NCBI GenBank assembly: GCA_937129145.1
Contig: CAKZMU010000020.1
Coordinates: 1 to 49,064 of the forward strand
Source of the DNA: an uncultured Lacinutrix sp.
GTDB lineage: Bacteria > Bacteroidota > Bacteroidia > Flavobacteriales > Flavobacteriaceae
DNA: 49,064 nt
Direction: 5' to 3'
Part shown: piece after piece, positions 8,681 to 17,448 of the stretch
Layout: each line of letters opens with the position of its first letter
How positions within the stretch are numbered: position 1 is the first letter of the stretch
Made by a program: the position numbers and the translations under genes
The notes under the pieces: model-generated
What the model was told of the DNA's origin: nothing
The model's database searches: none
Seen by the model: the letters and a program-made list of their open reading frames with translations, nothing else

Positions 8681-10306
8681 ATGGGAAAAGGTTTCTTTAA
8701 CGTACCAATTGCAGTCAACGAACCTGTAAAAGGCTATGCTCCAGGGTCTCCAGAACGTGATGCTGTTTTAAAAGCATACAAAGAGATGTTTAACAGCAAA
8801 ACCGATGTGCCAATGTACATTAATGGCAAGGATGTAACAACTGGAAGTACAAGAACCATGTCTCCTCCACATGACCATCAACATATTGTTGGGCAGTATC
8901 ATGTAGCAGAACAATCGCATATAGACGAAGCTATTTCTACAGCTTTGGAAGCAAGAAAAGCTTGGGCAGATATGCCTTGGGAACAGCGTGCAGGCATCTT
9001 TTTAAAAGCTGCTGAATTAATTGCAGGCCCATACAGAGCGAAAATAAATGCAGCAACTATGATTGCTCAATCTAAAACAGTACATCAAGCAGAGATTGAT
9101 GCAGCTTGTGAGTTGATTGACTTTCTACGTTTTAATGTACAGTTTATGACTGACATTTACATGGAACAACCTGAAAGCACAAGTGATGCTTGGAACCGAA
9201 TTGAATACAGACCTCTAGAAGGATTTACCTATGCTGTAACACCTTTTAACTTTACTGCTATTGCTGGAAACCTTCCTGCTTGTATGGCATTAATGGGAAA
9301 TGTAGTCGTATGGAAACCAAGTGACAGTCAAGTATATTCTGCAAAAGTAATTATGGATGTATTTAAAGAAGCTGGCGTTCCTGCAGGTGTGATTAATGTG
9401 GTATTTGGTGATCCAGTGATGATAACAAATACCGTTATGGCAAGTCCTTATTTTTCTGGACTGCATTTTACTGGTTCTACATTCATTTTTAAAGAATTGT
9501 GGAAACAAATAGGAAACAACATCCATAACTATAAAACATACCCAAGAATTGTTGGAGAAACTGGTGGAAAGGATTTTATTATTGCTCATAAATCGGCAAA
9601 TGCAAAACAAGTAGCAACTGCTATTTCAAGAGGCGCTTTTGAGTTCCAAGGACAAAAATGTAGTGCAGCTTCAAGAGCATATATTCCGTCAAATTTATGG
9701 AATGATGTTAAAAATTATGTGATTGAAGACGTTAACTCATTTAAAATGGGTTCTCCTGAAGATTTAAACAATTTTATTACTGCGGTTATTCACGAAGGTT
9801 CTTTTGATAAATTGGCAAAATATATTGACCAAGCCAAAGCTGATGATAATGCTGAAATTATCGCTGGAGGTGGTTACGATAAAAGTAAAGGTTACTTTAT
9901 TGAGCCTACAGTAATTGTGACCAAAGACCCAAAATACACAACCATGTGTACAGAACTTTTTGGCCCTGTAATCACAATTTACGTATATGATGAAGATAAG
10001 TATTCTGAAACATTAAAACTTGTGGATGAAACAAGCGAATATGCCTTAACAGGTGCTATTTTATCGGCTGATAGATATGCTATTGTTGAAGCAACCCAAG
10101 CACTACAAAACTGTGCTGGAAACTTCTATATTAATGATAAACCAACAGGAGCAGTTGTAGGTCAACAACCATTTGGTGGTGCAAGAGCATCGGGAACCAA
10201 TGACAAAGCTGGAAGTGCTCAAAACTTATTACGTTGGGTGTCTCCACGTATGATTAAAGAGACGTTTGTAACGCCAGTTGATTATAGATATCCGTTTTTA
10301 GGATAA
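8681..10306 (+). CDS. pruA: L-glutamate gamma-semialdehyde dehydrogenase (1-pyrroline-5-carboxylate dehydrogenase)
   Basis: This enzyme oxidises glutamate semialdehyde/P5C to glutamate with NAD+, the second step of proline breakdown. It is the stand-alone (ALDH4A1-like) form of 541 residues, not a PutA fusion. Visible active-site features are the NAD-site FTGST, the general base E293 in VGETGGKD, and the nucleophile C327 in FQGQKCSAASR. EYRPLEGFTYAVTPFNFTAIAGN and the C-terminal QQPFGGARASGTNDKAG are typical of P5CDH. A -7 promoter box precedes it and a strong terminator follows, so it is a single-gene unit; no proline dehydrogenase is in the window. Confidence 0.95.
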   Translation: MGKGFFNVPIAVNEPVKGYAPGSPERDAVLKAYKEMFNSKTDVPMYINGKDVTTGSTRTMSPPHDHQHIVGQYHVAEQSHIDEAISTALEARKAWADMPWEQRAGIFLKAAELIAGPYRAKINAATMIAQSKTVHQAEIDAACELIDFLRFNVQFMTDIYMEQPESTSDAWNRIEYRPLEGFTYAVTPFNFTAIAGNLPACMALMGNVVVWKPSDSQVYSAKVIMDVFKEAGVPAGVINVVFGDPVMITNTVMASPYFSGLHFTGSTFIFKELWKQIGNNIHNYKTYPRIVGETGGKDFIIAHKSANAKQVATAISRGAFEFQGQKCSAASRAYIPSNLWNDVKNYVIEDVNSFKMGSPEDLNNFITAVIHEGSFDKLAKYIDQAKADDNAEIIAGGGYDKSKGYFIEPTVIVTKDPKYTTMCTELFGPVITIYVYDEDKYSETLKLVDETSEYALTGAILSADRYAIVEATQALQNCAGNFYINDKPTGAVVGQQPFGGARASGTNDKAGSAQNLLRWVSPRMIKETFVTPVDYRYPFLG

Positions 10307-10328
10307 CAAGATACTACACTAATATTAA

Positions 10329-10361
10329 GAGCCTTTAAAATTTATTTAAAGGCTCTTTTTT
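10329..10361 (+). terminator. Rho-independent terminator after pruA
   Basis: Inverted repeat GAGCCTTTAAA / TTTAAAGGCTC (10329-10339 and 10345-10355), with a 5-base loop, followed by a run of six T. It begins 23 bases after the pruA stop codon. Confidence 0.9.
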
Positions 10362-10404
10362 GTTGAATATAGCGTATATTTAACTGCTATTAATCAACAA
10401 CGTT

Positions 10405-12057
10405 ATGAAAAAAAATTACTTCCTATTACTTTTACTCCTTCCTTTTTTATCAGTATCTCAAACAGAAAGCGGCATTTTAAATATTGACGCTACCATACCT
10501 TATCAAGGTGTTGGTGAAGCTATGCCTCTTTTAGGGAGTGCTGAATACAAAATATTTTATAGCGGAAATACTGCTGTTATAGATAAGCCCATTATTTTTG
10601 TCGACGGATTTGACCCTAACGACTCTCGCGATATTCCAGCTATGTACGATTTATTGGACTACGGAAATCCTGTTGAAAACCTTGGTGATATAGTTAGGTC
10701 TGAAGGGTTTGACCTTATAGTTCTAAATTTTCCTGAAGAATATTTTAGCCCTACAGATGGCACTTCGGTCATTAAAGGTGGTGCAGACTTTATACAAAGA
10801 AACGCCTTTATTTTAATAGAATTAATAAATGTTATTAATGGATTAAAAGTTGGAACAGAAGAAAATGTGGTGATAGGCCCAAGTATGGGAGGACTAATAT
10901 CGCAATATGCTCTTAGGCACATGGAAGAAAACACCATGGACCATGAAACACGTTTGTTTATTTCGTTTGATGCACCACACTTAGGCGCTAATGTGCCTAT
11001 TGGTTTACAATATCTGTTCAATTATATGGTAGATGGCGACCCAGGAATAACAGATGCCGAGCCTATTGTAAGCGGCTTATTAAATAGTCCAGCAGCAAAA
11101 CAAATGCTTATTGACCATTACCTAGCTCATGTTGATGGTGGTGGTATTAATCAAGATGGTTCTACCCACACACCAAAAGGCGCACCAAATTTCAGGGATG
11201 CTTTTCAAACCGAATTGAACAATAAAGGCTTACCGCAAAACACTACTAAAAACATTGCCATTTCTAATGGTAGTGGTAGTGGTCAAATGACTGGTTCTCC
11301 AGGAATGCAACTTCTTAATCATACATTTGACACAGGACCTGTTGATACAGGATTTCCGTTTGGAGTTGTAGATTCAAGAGCCATCATATCAGTTAATTTT
11401 ACACCCCTAAAAAATCAAAATATTACAGTAACAGATTTTGTAGGTCAAGCAAATTTAATAGGCTGGAATACTATTTATTCTTATGATGCCACTGCTGAAT
11501 CCACTAGTTTATCAGATGGTATTGATAGTGCTCCAGGAGGACAGTTTGATTTATTTTCTTTTGATGATGGTTCTAATGCTTTAATAACAGAATTTGTAGC
11601 AAATTTAAATTCACAGTATTTTGATTTCATTCCTACGTTAAGTGGTTTATCCATTTCCAATAACGATTGGTACGCAACACCCTTAGCTGTTAATTCTCCG
11701 TTTGATGATGTATTTATGCCTACAAATAATGAGCCTCACGTAACCATTACAGAAGCCAATGCCAATTTTGCACTTGCTGAAATTAGACAAGGAGCTCTAA
11801 GTGTATCCAATTTTAATACGATTGATATAAAATTAGCTCAAAACCCAATTGATAATGAGTTGATTATACTAAACAATTCCAATAAATTGCAAAGTGATTT
11901 AACCATTGTGGACTTTACTGGAAAAATAGTGTATCAAAACAAGAATCGTGAGCTAAGTAACAGGACTGTTATTCCTTTAAATGTAAGCTCTGGACTCTAT
12001 CTTTTAAATATTAAGAGCAATGAAGGTCAAATGACTTTTAAAGTCATAGTTAGGTAA
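10405..12057 (+). CDS. Secreted alpha/beta-hydrolase with type IX sorting domain
   Basis: A 550-residue exported protein. Residues 1-19 form a signal peptide (Leu-rich, ending SVSQ). The body has FVDGFDPNDSRD and a nucleophile elbow GPSMGG (a GxSxG motif) followed by LISQYALRHM, and then SFDAPHLGANVP, an arrangement seen in lipases and PGAP1-like esterases. The last ~75 residues (from TIDIKLAQNPIDNEL through IVDFTGKIVY and SGLYLLNI to the end KVIVR) form a type A T9SS C-terminal sorting domain. It is therefore predicted to cross the outer membrane by T9SS, using components such as those at 5137 and 19642. The substrate is unknown. Confidence 0.85.
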   Translation: MKKNYFLLLLLLPFLSVSQTESGILNIDATIPYQGVGEAMPLLGSAEYKIFYSGNTAVIDKPIIFVDGFDPNDSRDIPAMYDLLDYGNPVENLGDIVRSEGFDLIVLNFPEEYFSPTDGTSVIKGGADFIQRNAFILIELINVINGLKVGTEENVVIGPSMGGLISQYALRHMEENTMDHETRLFISFDAPHLGANVPIGLQYLFNYMVDGDPGITDAEPIVSGLLNSPAAKQMLIDHYLAHVDGGGINQDGSTHTPKGAPNFRDAFQTELNNKGLPQNTTKNIAISNGSGSGQMTGSPGMQLLNHTFDTGPVDTGFPFGVVDSRAIISVNFTPLKNQNITVTDFVGQANLIGWNTIYSYDATAESTSLSDGIDSAPGGQFDLFSFDDGSNALITEFVANLNSQYFDFIPTLSGLSISNNDWYATPLAVNSPFDDVFMPTNNEPHVTITEANANFALAEIRQGALSVSNFNTIDIKLAQNPIDNELIILNNSNKLQSDLTIVDFTGKIVYQNKNRELSNRTVIPLNVSSGLYLLNIKSNEGQMTFKVIVR

Positions 12058-12060
12058 TTG

Positions 12061-12690
12061 TCAACCTCTATATTTTATAGGTAAGTGCACTACTTTTTTA
12101 GTGTCGAAAAAATCTTCTTTGAAGCAATCGCTAAGGTTATATAGTGTTGCTTTTGGAAAATTACTGAGTTCTTCAGTCAAATCGCCTCCCTTTAGATATA
12201 GTATACCGTTTTTAAGATCGTGTTTGCTTTTCTTGTTCACCTTGTTTTTTACCCAACCAACAAAAGTTGGCATCGCAGTAACTGCACGACTTACCACAAA
12301 ATCGAAGGTTTCATTAATGTCTTCGGCGCGCTTGTGTGATGTTTTTACATTCGTTAACCCTAAACTTTCAGCAACTGCATTCACCACTTTTAATTTCTTA
12401 TTAATACTATCCACCAAGTGAAATTGACAGTTTGGATATAATATAGCTAACGGAATTCCAGGAAACCCTCCACCTGTGCCAACATCTAAAATAGTCGTAC
12501 CTTCTTTAAATCCTACCACTTTTGCAATACCTAAAGAATGTAATACGTGGCGCAAATACAGTTCGTCAATATCTTTTCTTGAAACAACATTAATGTTGGA
12601 GTTCCAATCTAAATATAGGTCAAAAAGCTGGTTAAATTGTTCTTTTTGAACATCGGTTAGATTAGGAAAATAGTTTTGTATTAATTCCAT
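12061..12690 (-). CDS. rsmG: 16S rRNA (guanine-N7)-methyltransferase
   Basis: RsmG (GidB) makes m7G527 in 16S rRNA with SAM; loss gives low-level streptomycin resistance in several bacteria. The SAM-binding block is ILDVGTGGGFPGIPLAILYP, and DFVVSRAVTAMPTFVGWV is also diagnostic. Length 209 is normal. The stop codon is three bases from the stop of the convergent hydrolase gene, with no terminator between them. A TAnnTTTG element lies just upstream of its start. Confidence 0.95.
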   Translation of the reverse strand: MELIQNYFPNLTDVQKEQFNQLFDLYLDWNSNINVVSRKDIDELYLRHVLHSLGIAKVVGFKEGTTILDVGTGGGFPGIPLAILYPNCQFHLVDSINKKLKVVNAVAESLGLTNVKTSHKRAEDINETFDFVVSRAVTAMPTFVGWVKNKVNKKSKHDLKNGILYLKGGDLTEELSNFPKATLYNLSDCFKEDFFDTKKVVHLPIKYRG

Positions 12691-12707
12691 TAAATACTAT
12701 TTTTAAG

Positions 12708-12715
12708 CAAAATTA
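12708..12715 (-). promoter_or_regulatory. -7 promoter element for rsmG
   Basis: On the minus strand this reads TAATTTTG, an exact TAnnTTTG match, 17 bases upstream of the rsmG start codon. The mRNA leader would be very short. Confidence 0.5.
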
Positions 12716-12771
12716 ACTTTTTAAGTTGATAAAAAATCTTTTGTAAAAAAGATTATCGATTTAATAATTAA

Positions 12772-12779
12772 TATATTTG
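12772..12779 (+). promoter_or_regulatory. -7 promoter element for the desaturase gene
   Basis: TATATTTG matches TAnnTTTG exactly, 39 bases upstream of the start at 12819. It lies back to back with the rsmG element. Confidence 0.6.
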
Positions 12780-12818
12780 CAACTTATTATATAAAAACGA
12801 ACAAAAACACGTTATTAT

Positions 12819-13931
12819 ATGGATAATAAACAACATATGAATACAAAAAATCTCACCTTTTCAAGAACTGACTCAGCAAAATTTTTCAGAACTTTAAACA
12901 AGCGAGTAAACAACTATTTTAAAGAAAATAATCTTAAAAAAACAGGCAACTGGAAGTTATACATTAAAGCTATTGTTATGTTTACTTTACTTCTAGGTCC
13001 TTTAGTGCTACTTTTAACTGTTACTTTACCAACTTGGGCACTTATTTTATGTATGATTACCATTGGTATTGGTATGGCAGGAGTTGGCATGAATGTTATG
13101 CACGACGCTAACCACGGTTCTTTTTCTAGTAAAAAGTGGGTTAATAAATTAATGGGAAGCAGCATACATATTCTTGCTGGAAACGATTATAACTGGAAAG
13201 TACAACATAATGTGCTTCACCATACGTATACTAACATTCAAGGTCACGATGAAGATATTGACGCAGGCAGAATCATTCGTTTTTCGAAGCACTCTAAATG
13301 GTTAAAAATTCATCAATATCAAAAATATTATGCATTCTTTTTATATGGTTTATTAACTGTAAATTGGGCAATTACTACCGATTTTAAGCAAACCTACCAA
13401 TACTTAAAAAGAAAATTATCTTACGGTAAAATGCCAAGCCCAGCAACACAATGGACGAAGCTAATTATTGGAAAAATTCTTTATTATTCAATTTGGGTAG
13501 TTTTACCATTATCAATAGGATATACTTGGTATCAAGTGTTAATAGGCTTTTTAATCATGCACTATACCGCAGGCATTATTTTAAGCGTAATTTTCCAGTT
13601 GGCGCACGTTATGCCAAATACCGAAATGCCTTTACCTGATGAAGATGGAAACATGAAAAACACTTGGGCTGTTCATCAATTATTTACAACCTCAAATTTT
13701 TCACCTAAAAGTTGGTTGGTAGAGTTTTACACTGGTGGTTTAAACAGACAAGTCGAACATCATTTATTTTCGCATATCAGTCATATTCATTATAGAAACA
13801 TTGCGAAAATTGTTAAAGAAACTGCCAAAGAATGTAGCTTACCATACAACGAGTACAACACCATTTGGAAAGCCATTGCAGAGCATTACAGACAATTAAA
13901 AGTATTAGGTCAAAAGCCAACTTTAGCCTAG
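12819..13931 (+). CDS. Fatty acid desaturase (acyl-CoA/acyl-lipid type)
   Basis: A membrane di-iron desaturase that introduces a double bond into fatty acyl chains. The three histidine boxes are HDANH (residues 95-99), HNVLHH (130-135) and QVEHH (311-315). The Gln in the third box is typical of front-end (delta-5/delta-6-like) and linoleoyl-CoA-type desaturases. Two hydrophobic hairpins are visible at about residues 50-90 and 180-250. An in-frame ATG six codons in is an alternative start. Position of the double bond cannot be told from sequence. A likely role is membrane fluidity control in a cold-water organism (inference). Confidence 0.88.
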   Translation: MDNKQHMNTKNLTFSRTDSAKFFRTLNKRVNNYFKENNLKKTGNWKLYIKAIVMFTLLLGPLVLLLTVTLPTWALILCMITIGIGMAGVGMNVMHDANHGSFSSKKWVNKLMGSSIHILAGNDYNWKVQHNVLHHTYTNIQGHDEDIDAGRIIRFSKHSKWLKIHQYQKYYAFFLYGLLTVNWAITTDFKQTYQYLKRKLSYGKMPSPATQWTKLIIGKILYYSIWVVLPLSIGYTWYQVLIGFLIMHYTAGIILSVIFQLAHVMPNTEMPLPDEDGNMKNTWAVHQLFTTSNFSPKSWLVEFYTGGLNRQVEHHLFSHISHIHYRNIAKIVKETAKECSLPYNEYNTIWKAIAEHYRQLKVLGQKPTLA

Positions 13932-13962
13932 TTCTTCATACTACAATAACCAACATATTACA

Positions 13963-15147
13963 ATGAGCCTACTTTCTGAGAGAGTTTTAAATATGTCCAC
14001 TTCGGCTACGTTAGCCATGGCAGCTAAAGCAAGAGAACTAAAAGCTGAAGGAAAAGACATTATTAGTTTGAGTTTGGGCGAACCAGATTTTAATACACCA
14101 GATTTTATTAAAGAGGCAGCCATACAAGCTATTAATGACGATTATAATTCTTATACGCCTGTTGATGGTTATGCTGAGTTAAAAGAAGCAATTATCACAA
14201 AGTTTAAACGTGATAACGGATTAACATATACATTGCCGCAAATAGTCGTGTCTACTGGTGCAAAGCAATGCTTAGCAAATGTAGCAGCTACCATGATTAA
14301 TCCAGGTGATGAAGTAATTTTACCATGTCCTTATTGGGTAAGTTATAATGATATTGTAAAGCTGAATGAAGGTGTTCCTGTTGAAGTAAAGACATCTATT
14401 GAAACTGACTTCAAGATGACAGCTAAACAACTAGAAGCAGCCATTACACCTAAAACCAAGATGCTTTGGTTTAGCTCACCATGCAACCCAAGTGGTTCTG
14501 TTTATAGCGAACAAGAGCTTAGGGACTTAGCAGATGTACTTCAGAAATACCCAGATATTTACGTAGTTTCTGATGAAATTTACGAGCATATCAATTTTAA
14601 AGGAGGTCATGCAAGTATGGCACAATTTGATGATATGTACGACAGAACCATTACCGTAAATGGCGTCTCAAAAGCATTTGCCATGACAGGTTGGAGAATT
14701 GGTTTTATTGGTGCTCCAACAGACATTGCTAGAGCTTGTAACAAGATGCAAGGTCAAGTAACCAGTGGTGCAAATTGTATCGCGCAGCGTGCTGTAATTA
14801 CTGCTATGGAAGCTGACCCAAGTGCTGTAAAATACATGGTTGACGAATTTAAAATACGCCGTGATTTGGTATTGGATTTATTAAAAGATATTGAAGGTTT
14901 TAAAACCAACACGCCAGAAGGTGCTTTTTACGTATTACCAGATATTTCAAGTTATTTTGGTAAAACCTTGCGAGGAAAAACCATTAATAATGCTACTGAT
15001 TTTTCATTGTATTTACTGGAAGAAGCATTGGTAGCAACCGTTACTGGCGAAGCTTTTGGAAACGATAACACCATTAGAATATCGTATGCAGCGTCTCAAG
15101 AAGAATTAATTGAAGCGATGAAACGTATTAAAGATGCTGTTAGTTAA
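13963..15147 (+). CDS. Pyridoxal-phosphate aminotransferase, aspartate aminotransferase family
   Basis: A class I/II aminotransferase of 394 residues, most like the I-gamma aspartate aminotransferases. The PLP lysine is K237 in VSKAFAMTGWRIG. Other fold features are SLGEPDFNTP at the N-terminus, STGAKQ for the phosphate site, CNPSGSVYS, and VSDEIYEHI. The reaction is most likely aspartate + 2-oxoglutarate to oxaloacetate + glutamate; related enzymes also take prephenate or aromatic amino acids, so I leave the symbol blank. It follows the desaturase gene after 31 bases and may share its transcript. Confidence 0.9.
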   Translation: MSLLSERVLNMSTSATLAMAAKARELKAEGKDIISLSLGEPDFNTPDFIKEAAIQAINDDYNSYTPVDGYAELKEAIITKFKRDNGLTYTLPQIVVSTGAKQCLANVAATMINPGDEVILPCPYWVSYNDIVKLNEGVPVEVKTSIETDFKMTAKQLEAAITPKTKMLWFSSPCNPSGSVYSEQELRDLADVLQKYPDIYVVSDEIYEHINFKGGHASMAQFDDMYDRTITVNGVSKAFAMTGWRIGFIGAPTDIARACNKMQGQVTSGANCIAQRAVITAMEADPSAVKYMVDEFKIRRDLVLDLLKDIEGFKTNTPEGAFYVLPDISSYFGKTLRGKTINNATDFSLYLLEEALVATVTGEAFGNDNTIRISYAASQEELIEAMKRIKDAVS

Positions 15148-15149
15148 TT

Positions 15150-15455
15150 TTAAGTAATTAGTTTTATAAAAAAGTAGAGTATAACACCTACTACAACAGT
15201 TGCAATAATTCTTTTTATAAATCTTGCTCTATTTTCGTTTCTTAAATTGTTTTTAATTTCAGCTAATAATTCAGGCGTAGAATCTGGGTAATTGCTAAAA
15301 TCAACTTTTCCATCAATACTTGAATGCTTGCGTTTAAACCTGTTTTCTTTATCAAGTTTTAATTTGTTATTGTTATTAATAACAGCTCTCATGTATTCTG
15401 GCAAAGGCATATTAAAAAAATTTAAGACTATTCTAATATAATCATAAAAAGCCAC
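15150..15455 (-). CDS. Small protein with C-terminal membrane anchor
   Basis: I do not recognise this protein. It is charged and mostly hydrophilic, with one C-terminal hydrophobic segment (about the last 20 residues, VVVGVILYFFIKLI), so it would be tail-anchored. The longest frame starts with GTG inside a strong hairpin at 15445-15480; an ATG at 15410 (86 residues) is a more believable start. It ends two bases from the aminotransferase stop codon on the other strand. Confidence 0.5.
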   Translation of the reverse strand: MAFYDYIRIVLNFFNMPLPEYMRAVINNNNKLKLDKENRFKRKHSSIDGKVDFSNYPDSTPELLAEIKNNLRNENRARFIKRIIATVVVGVILYFFIKLIT

Positions 15456-15480
15456 ATTTTATTAAAGATGTGGCTTTTTA
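15445..15480 (-). terminator. Rho-independent terminator downstream of the 85-residue gene
   Basis: An inverted repeat, AAAAAGCCACAT / ATGTGGCTTTTT, with a 10-base loop. It is T-rich on both strands, so it can stop transcription either way. It lies 60 bases past the stop of the gene at 15540-15797. Confidence 0.8.
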
Positions 15481-15539
15481 GCATAACCAACCAAGGTTAC
15501 TAAACTAACTAAATTAAAATATATGTTGCTATGTGTTTC

Positions 15540-15797
15540 TTAACTAAAAACTGCAATGACTGCTATTGCAAATACTGACAATTTTAAAAAGGCATCTACA
15601 CCAGAAGTGTACTGATAATTAAAACTTTTAATACGTTGCTTCACTCCGAACACAGATTTTGGATTTGACTCAAAGAAGTTGTGTCTTGTTTCTTCTTTGT
15701 AAGCTGAACTCAATATACCCTCATTATTAAAAATAAAAGGTGTGCTTTTCTGTTTGGGTAATGGTTCAATGTCTTGTTGTGATAATACTAATTCCAT
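15540..15797 (-). CDS. Small hypothetical membrane-anchored protein
   Basis: An 85-residue protein that I do not recognise. It has a polar N-terminal two-thirds and one C-terminal hydrophobic stretch (about residues 68-85, DAFLKLSVFAIAVIAVFS). It begins with a clear ATG at 15797 and is followed by a strong terminator, which supports it as a real gene. It lies downstream of trkH on the same strand, but a 154-base gap separates them. Confidence 0.55.
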   Translation of the reverse strand: MELVLSQQDIEPLPKQKSTPFIFNNEGILSSAYKEETRHNFFESNPKSVFGVKQRIKSFNYQYTSGVDAFLKLSVFAIAVIAVFS

Positions 15798-15951
15798 GAT
15801 TTGATTTTTTTGATTGATTTATACATATAAGACGAGAACTAAATAAAAATGTTACACGTAATATGCTATCATACCACTAAAAATCAATAGCAAAAATCGT
15901 GGGAAATATTGTGGGTATTGAAGAAAATAGATTTTAAAAAAATTTAAAAAA

Positions 15952-17445
15952 TTATCTATTTCTCCAGAAAAAAGGTGTCAATAAAATAAGCACTGTAAAC
16001 AATTCTAGACGTCCAATAAGCATTAAAAACGACGCCCACCATTTACCAATTGCTGGCATATCGTAAAAATTATTTACTGGTCCAAAATCGCCTAACGCAG
16101 GCCCAACATTTCCTAAACTAGACGCTGCCACACCAATAGCCGATTCAAAATCCAACCCTAGCATTGAAAATACCAAAGCACCAACAATAAATGACAACAT
16201 ATACAAAATAAAAAATGCTAGTATGTTAAAGATAATCTTACCATCAATGGATTTTTTATTGTATCTCACAGGAAGGATAGCGTTTGGATGAAGTGTACGC
16301 TTAAACTCAATAAATCCATTACGAATCATTAATAAATGTCGCACCACTTTCACACCACCAGCAGTACTACCTGCGGAACCACCCAAAAACATGAGTCCGA
16401 AAAACAACACAGTTAAAAACGGTGTCCAAAGCGTAAAATCGGCAGTTACAAAACCTGTGGTTGTAATAATTGCTATCACTTGAAACAAGGCATGCCTAAT
16501 AGCACTTTCGGCTTCTCCCCAAACCATTGGATGCACAATAGAAGATGCTGTTATATCTGCTCTAAAATAAATAATCAAGGATGCTATAACCGTGAATATA
16601 ACTATAAACTTAAAGTACAATTTAAACTCTTCGTCTTTTATAATTTTTTGTACACGACCTTTAAACGCAAAGTAACTTAATACAAAATTTGTCCCTGCCA
16701 AAAACATGAATAAAACAACGATGTATTGAATCATTGGCTGATTATTCCAATAGGCTAAACTGGCGTTTTTAGTAGAAAACCCTCCAGTAGACAACGTGCT
16801 CATCGAGTGGTTAATGGCATCAAAAAACGACATACCTGCCACTTGAAGCAAAATAGTTTCGGCTGCCGTATAACCAAAGTAAATAAGCCATAAACGCTTT
16901 GCAGTATCGGTAATTCTTGGGTGTAATTTATCGGCACTTGGTCCAGGTGCTTCAGCTGCAAACAACTGCATACCTCCAATACCCAATAATGGTAAAATGG
17001 CTATGGCGAGCACAATTATTCCCATACCACCAATCCAATGTGTTAAACTTCTCCAAAATAATATACCTTCTGGCAGTGATTCTATATCATTTAAAATGGT
17101 TGAACCTGTGGTTGTATAACCTGAAATGGTTTCAAAAAAGGCATTAGTAAAGCATGGGATAGAATTGGTTAACACATAAGGTAATGTTCCTGACAATGCC
17201 ATAACAATCCATCCAAAAGTTACGACTATATAACCTTCGCGTTTGTTTATTTCTTTTTCATGATTTCTAGTAGTTAACATCATTACAACGCCAATTATAA
17301 TGACCATAATTCCAGATAACGAAATGTTTAATGTAGCACCATCTTTATAAGCAAAACTCATAATGGCAGCAAGCAGCATAAAACCTCCATTAAATAATAG
17401 TAGTAATCCTAAAAAATGAAAAATTATTTTGTAGTTGAGTTTCAT
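15952..17445 (-). CDS. trkH: Trk-type potassium uptake membrane protein
   Basis: TrkH is the K+-translocating membrane subunit, made of four pore-like repeats in the inner membrane. Filter-region motifs include ISGYTTTGSTIL, MSTLSTGGFSTKN, ITTTGFVTADF and SLGNVGPALGDFG; each has the Gly that lines the selectivity filter. Length 497 is normal. The start is 3 bases after the trkA stop codon, so trkA-trkH form an operon. Confidence 0.94.
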   Translation of the reverse strand: MKLNYKIIFHFLGLLLLFNGGFMLLAAIMSFAYKDGATLNISLSGIMVIIIGVVMMLTTRNHEKEINKREGYIVVTFGWIVMALSGTLPYVLTNSIPCFTNAFFETISGYTTTGSTILNDIESLPEGILFWRSLTHWIGGMGIIVLAIAILPLLGIGGMQLFAAEAPGPSADKLHPRITDTAKRLWLIYFGYTAAETILLQVAGMSFFDAINHSMSTLSTGGFSTKNASLAYWNNQPMIQYIVVLFMFLAGTNFVLSYFAFKGRVQKIIKDEEFKLYFKFIVIFTVIASLIIYFRADITASSIVHPMVWGEAESAIRHALFQVIAIITTTGFVTADFTLWTPFLTVLFFGLMFLGGSAGSTAGGVKVVRHLLMIRNGFIEFKRTLHPNAILPVRYNKKSIDGKIIFNILAFFILYMLSFIVGALVFSMLGLDFESAIGVAASSLGNVGPALGDFGPVNNFYDMPAIGKWWASFLMLIGRLELFTVLILLTPFFWRNR

Positions 17446-17448
17446 TTG

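Noticed and set aside
15411..15455. GTG start of the small gene at 15150
   Set aside because: The first codons lie within a strong terminator hairpin; a later ATG at 15410 is more plausible, so the extension was not trusted.
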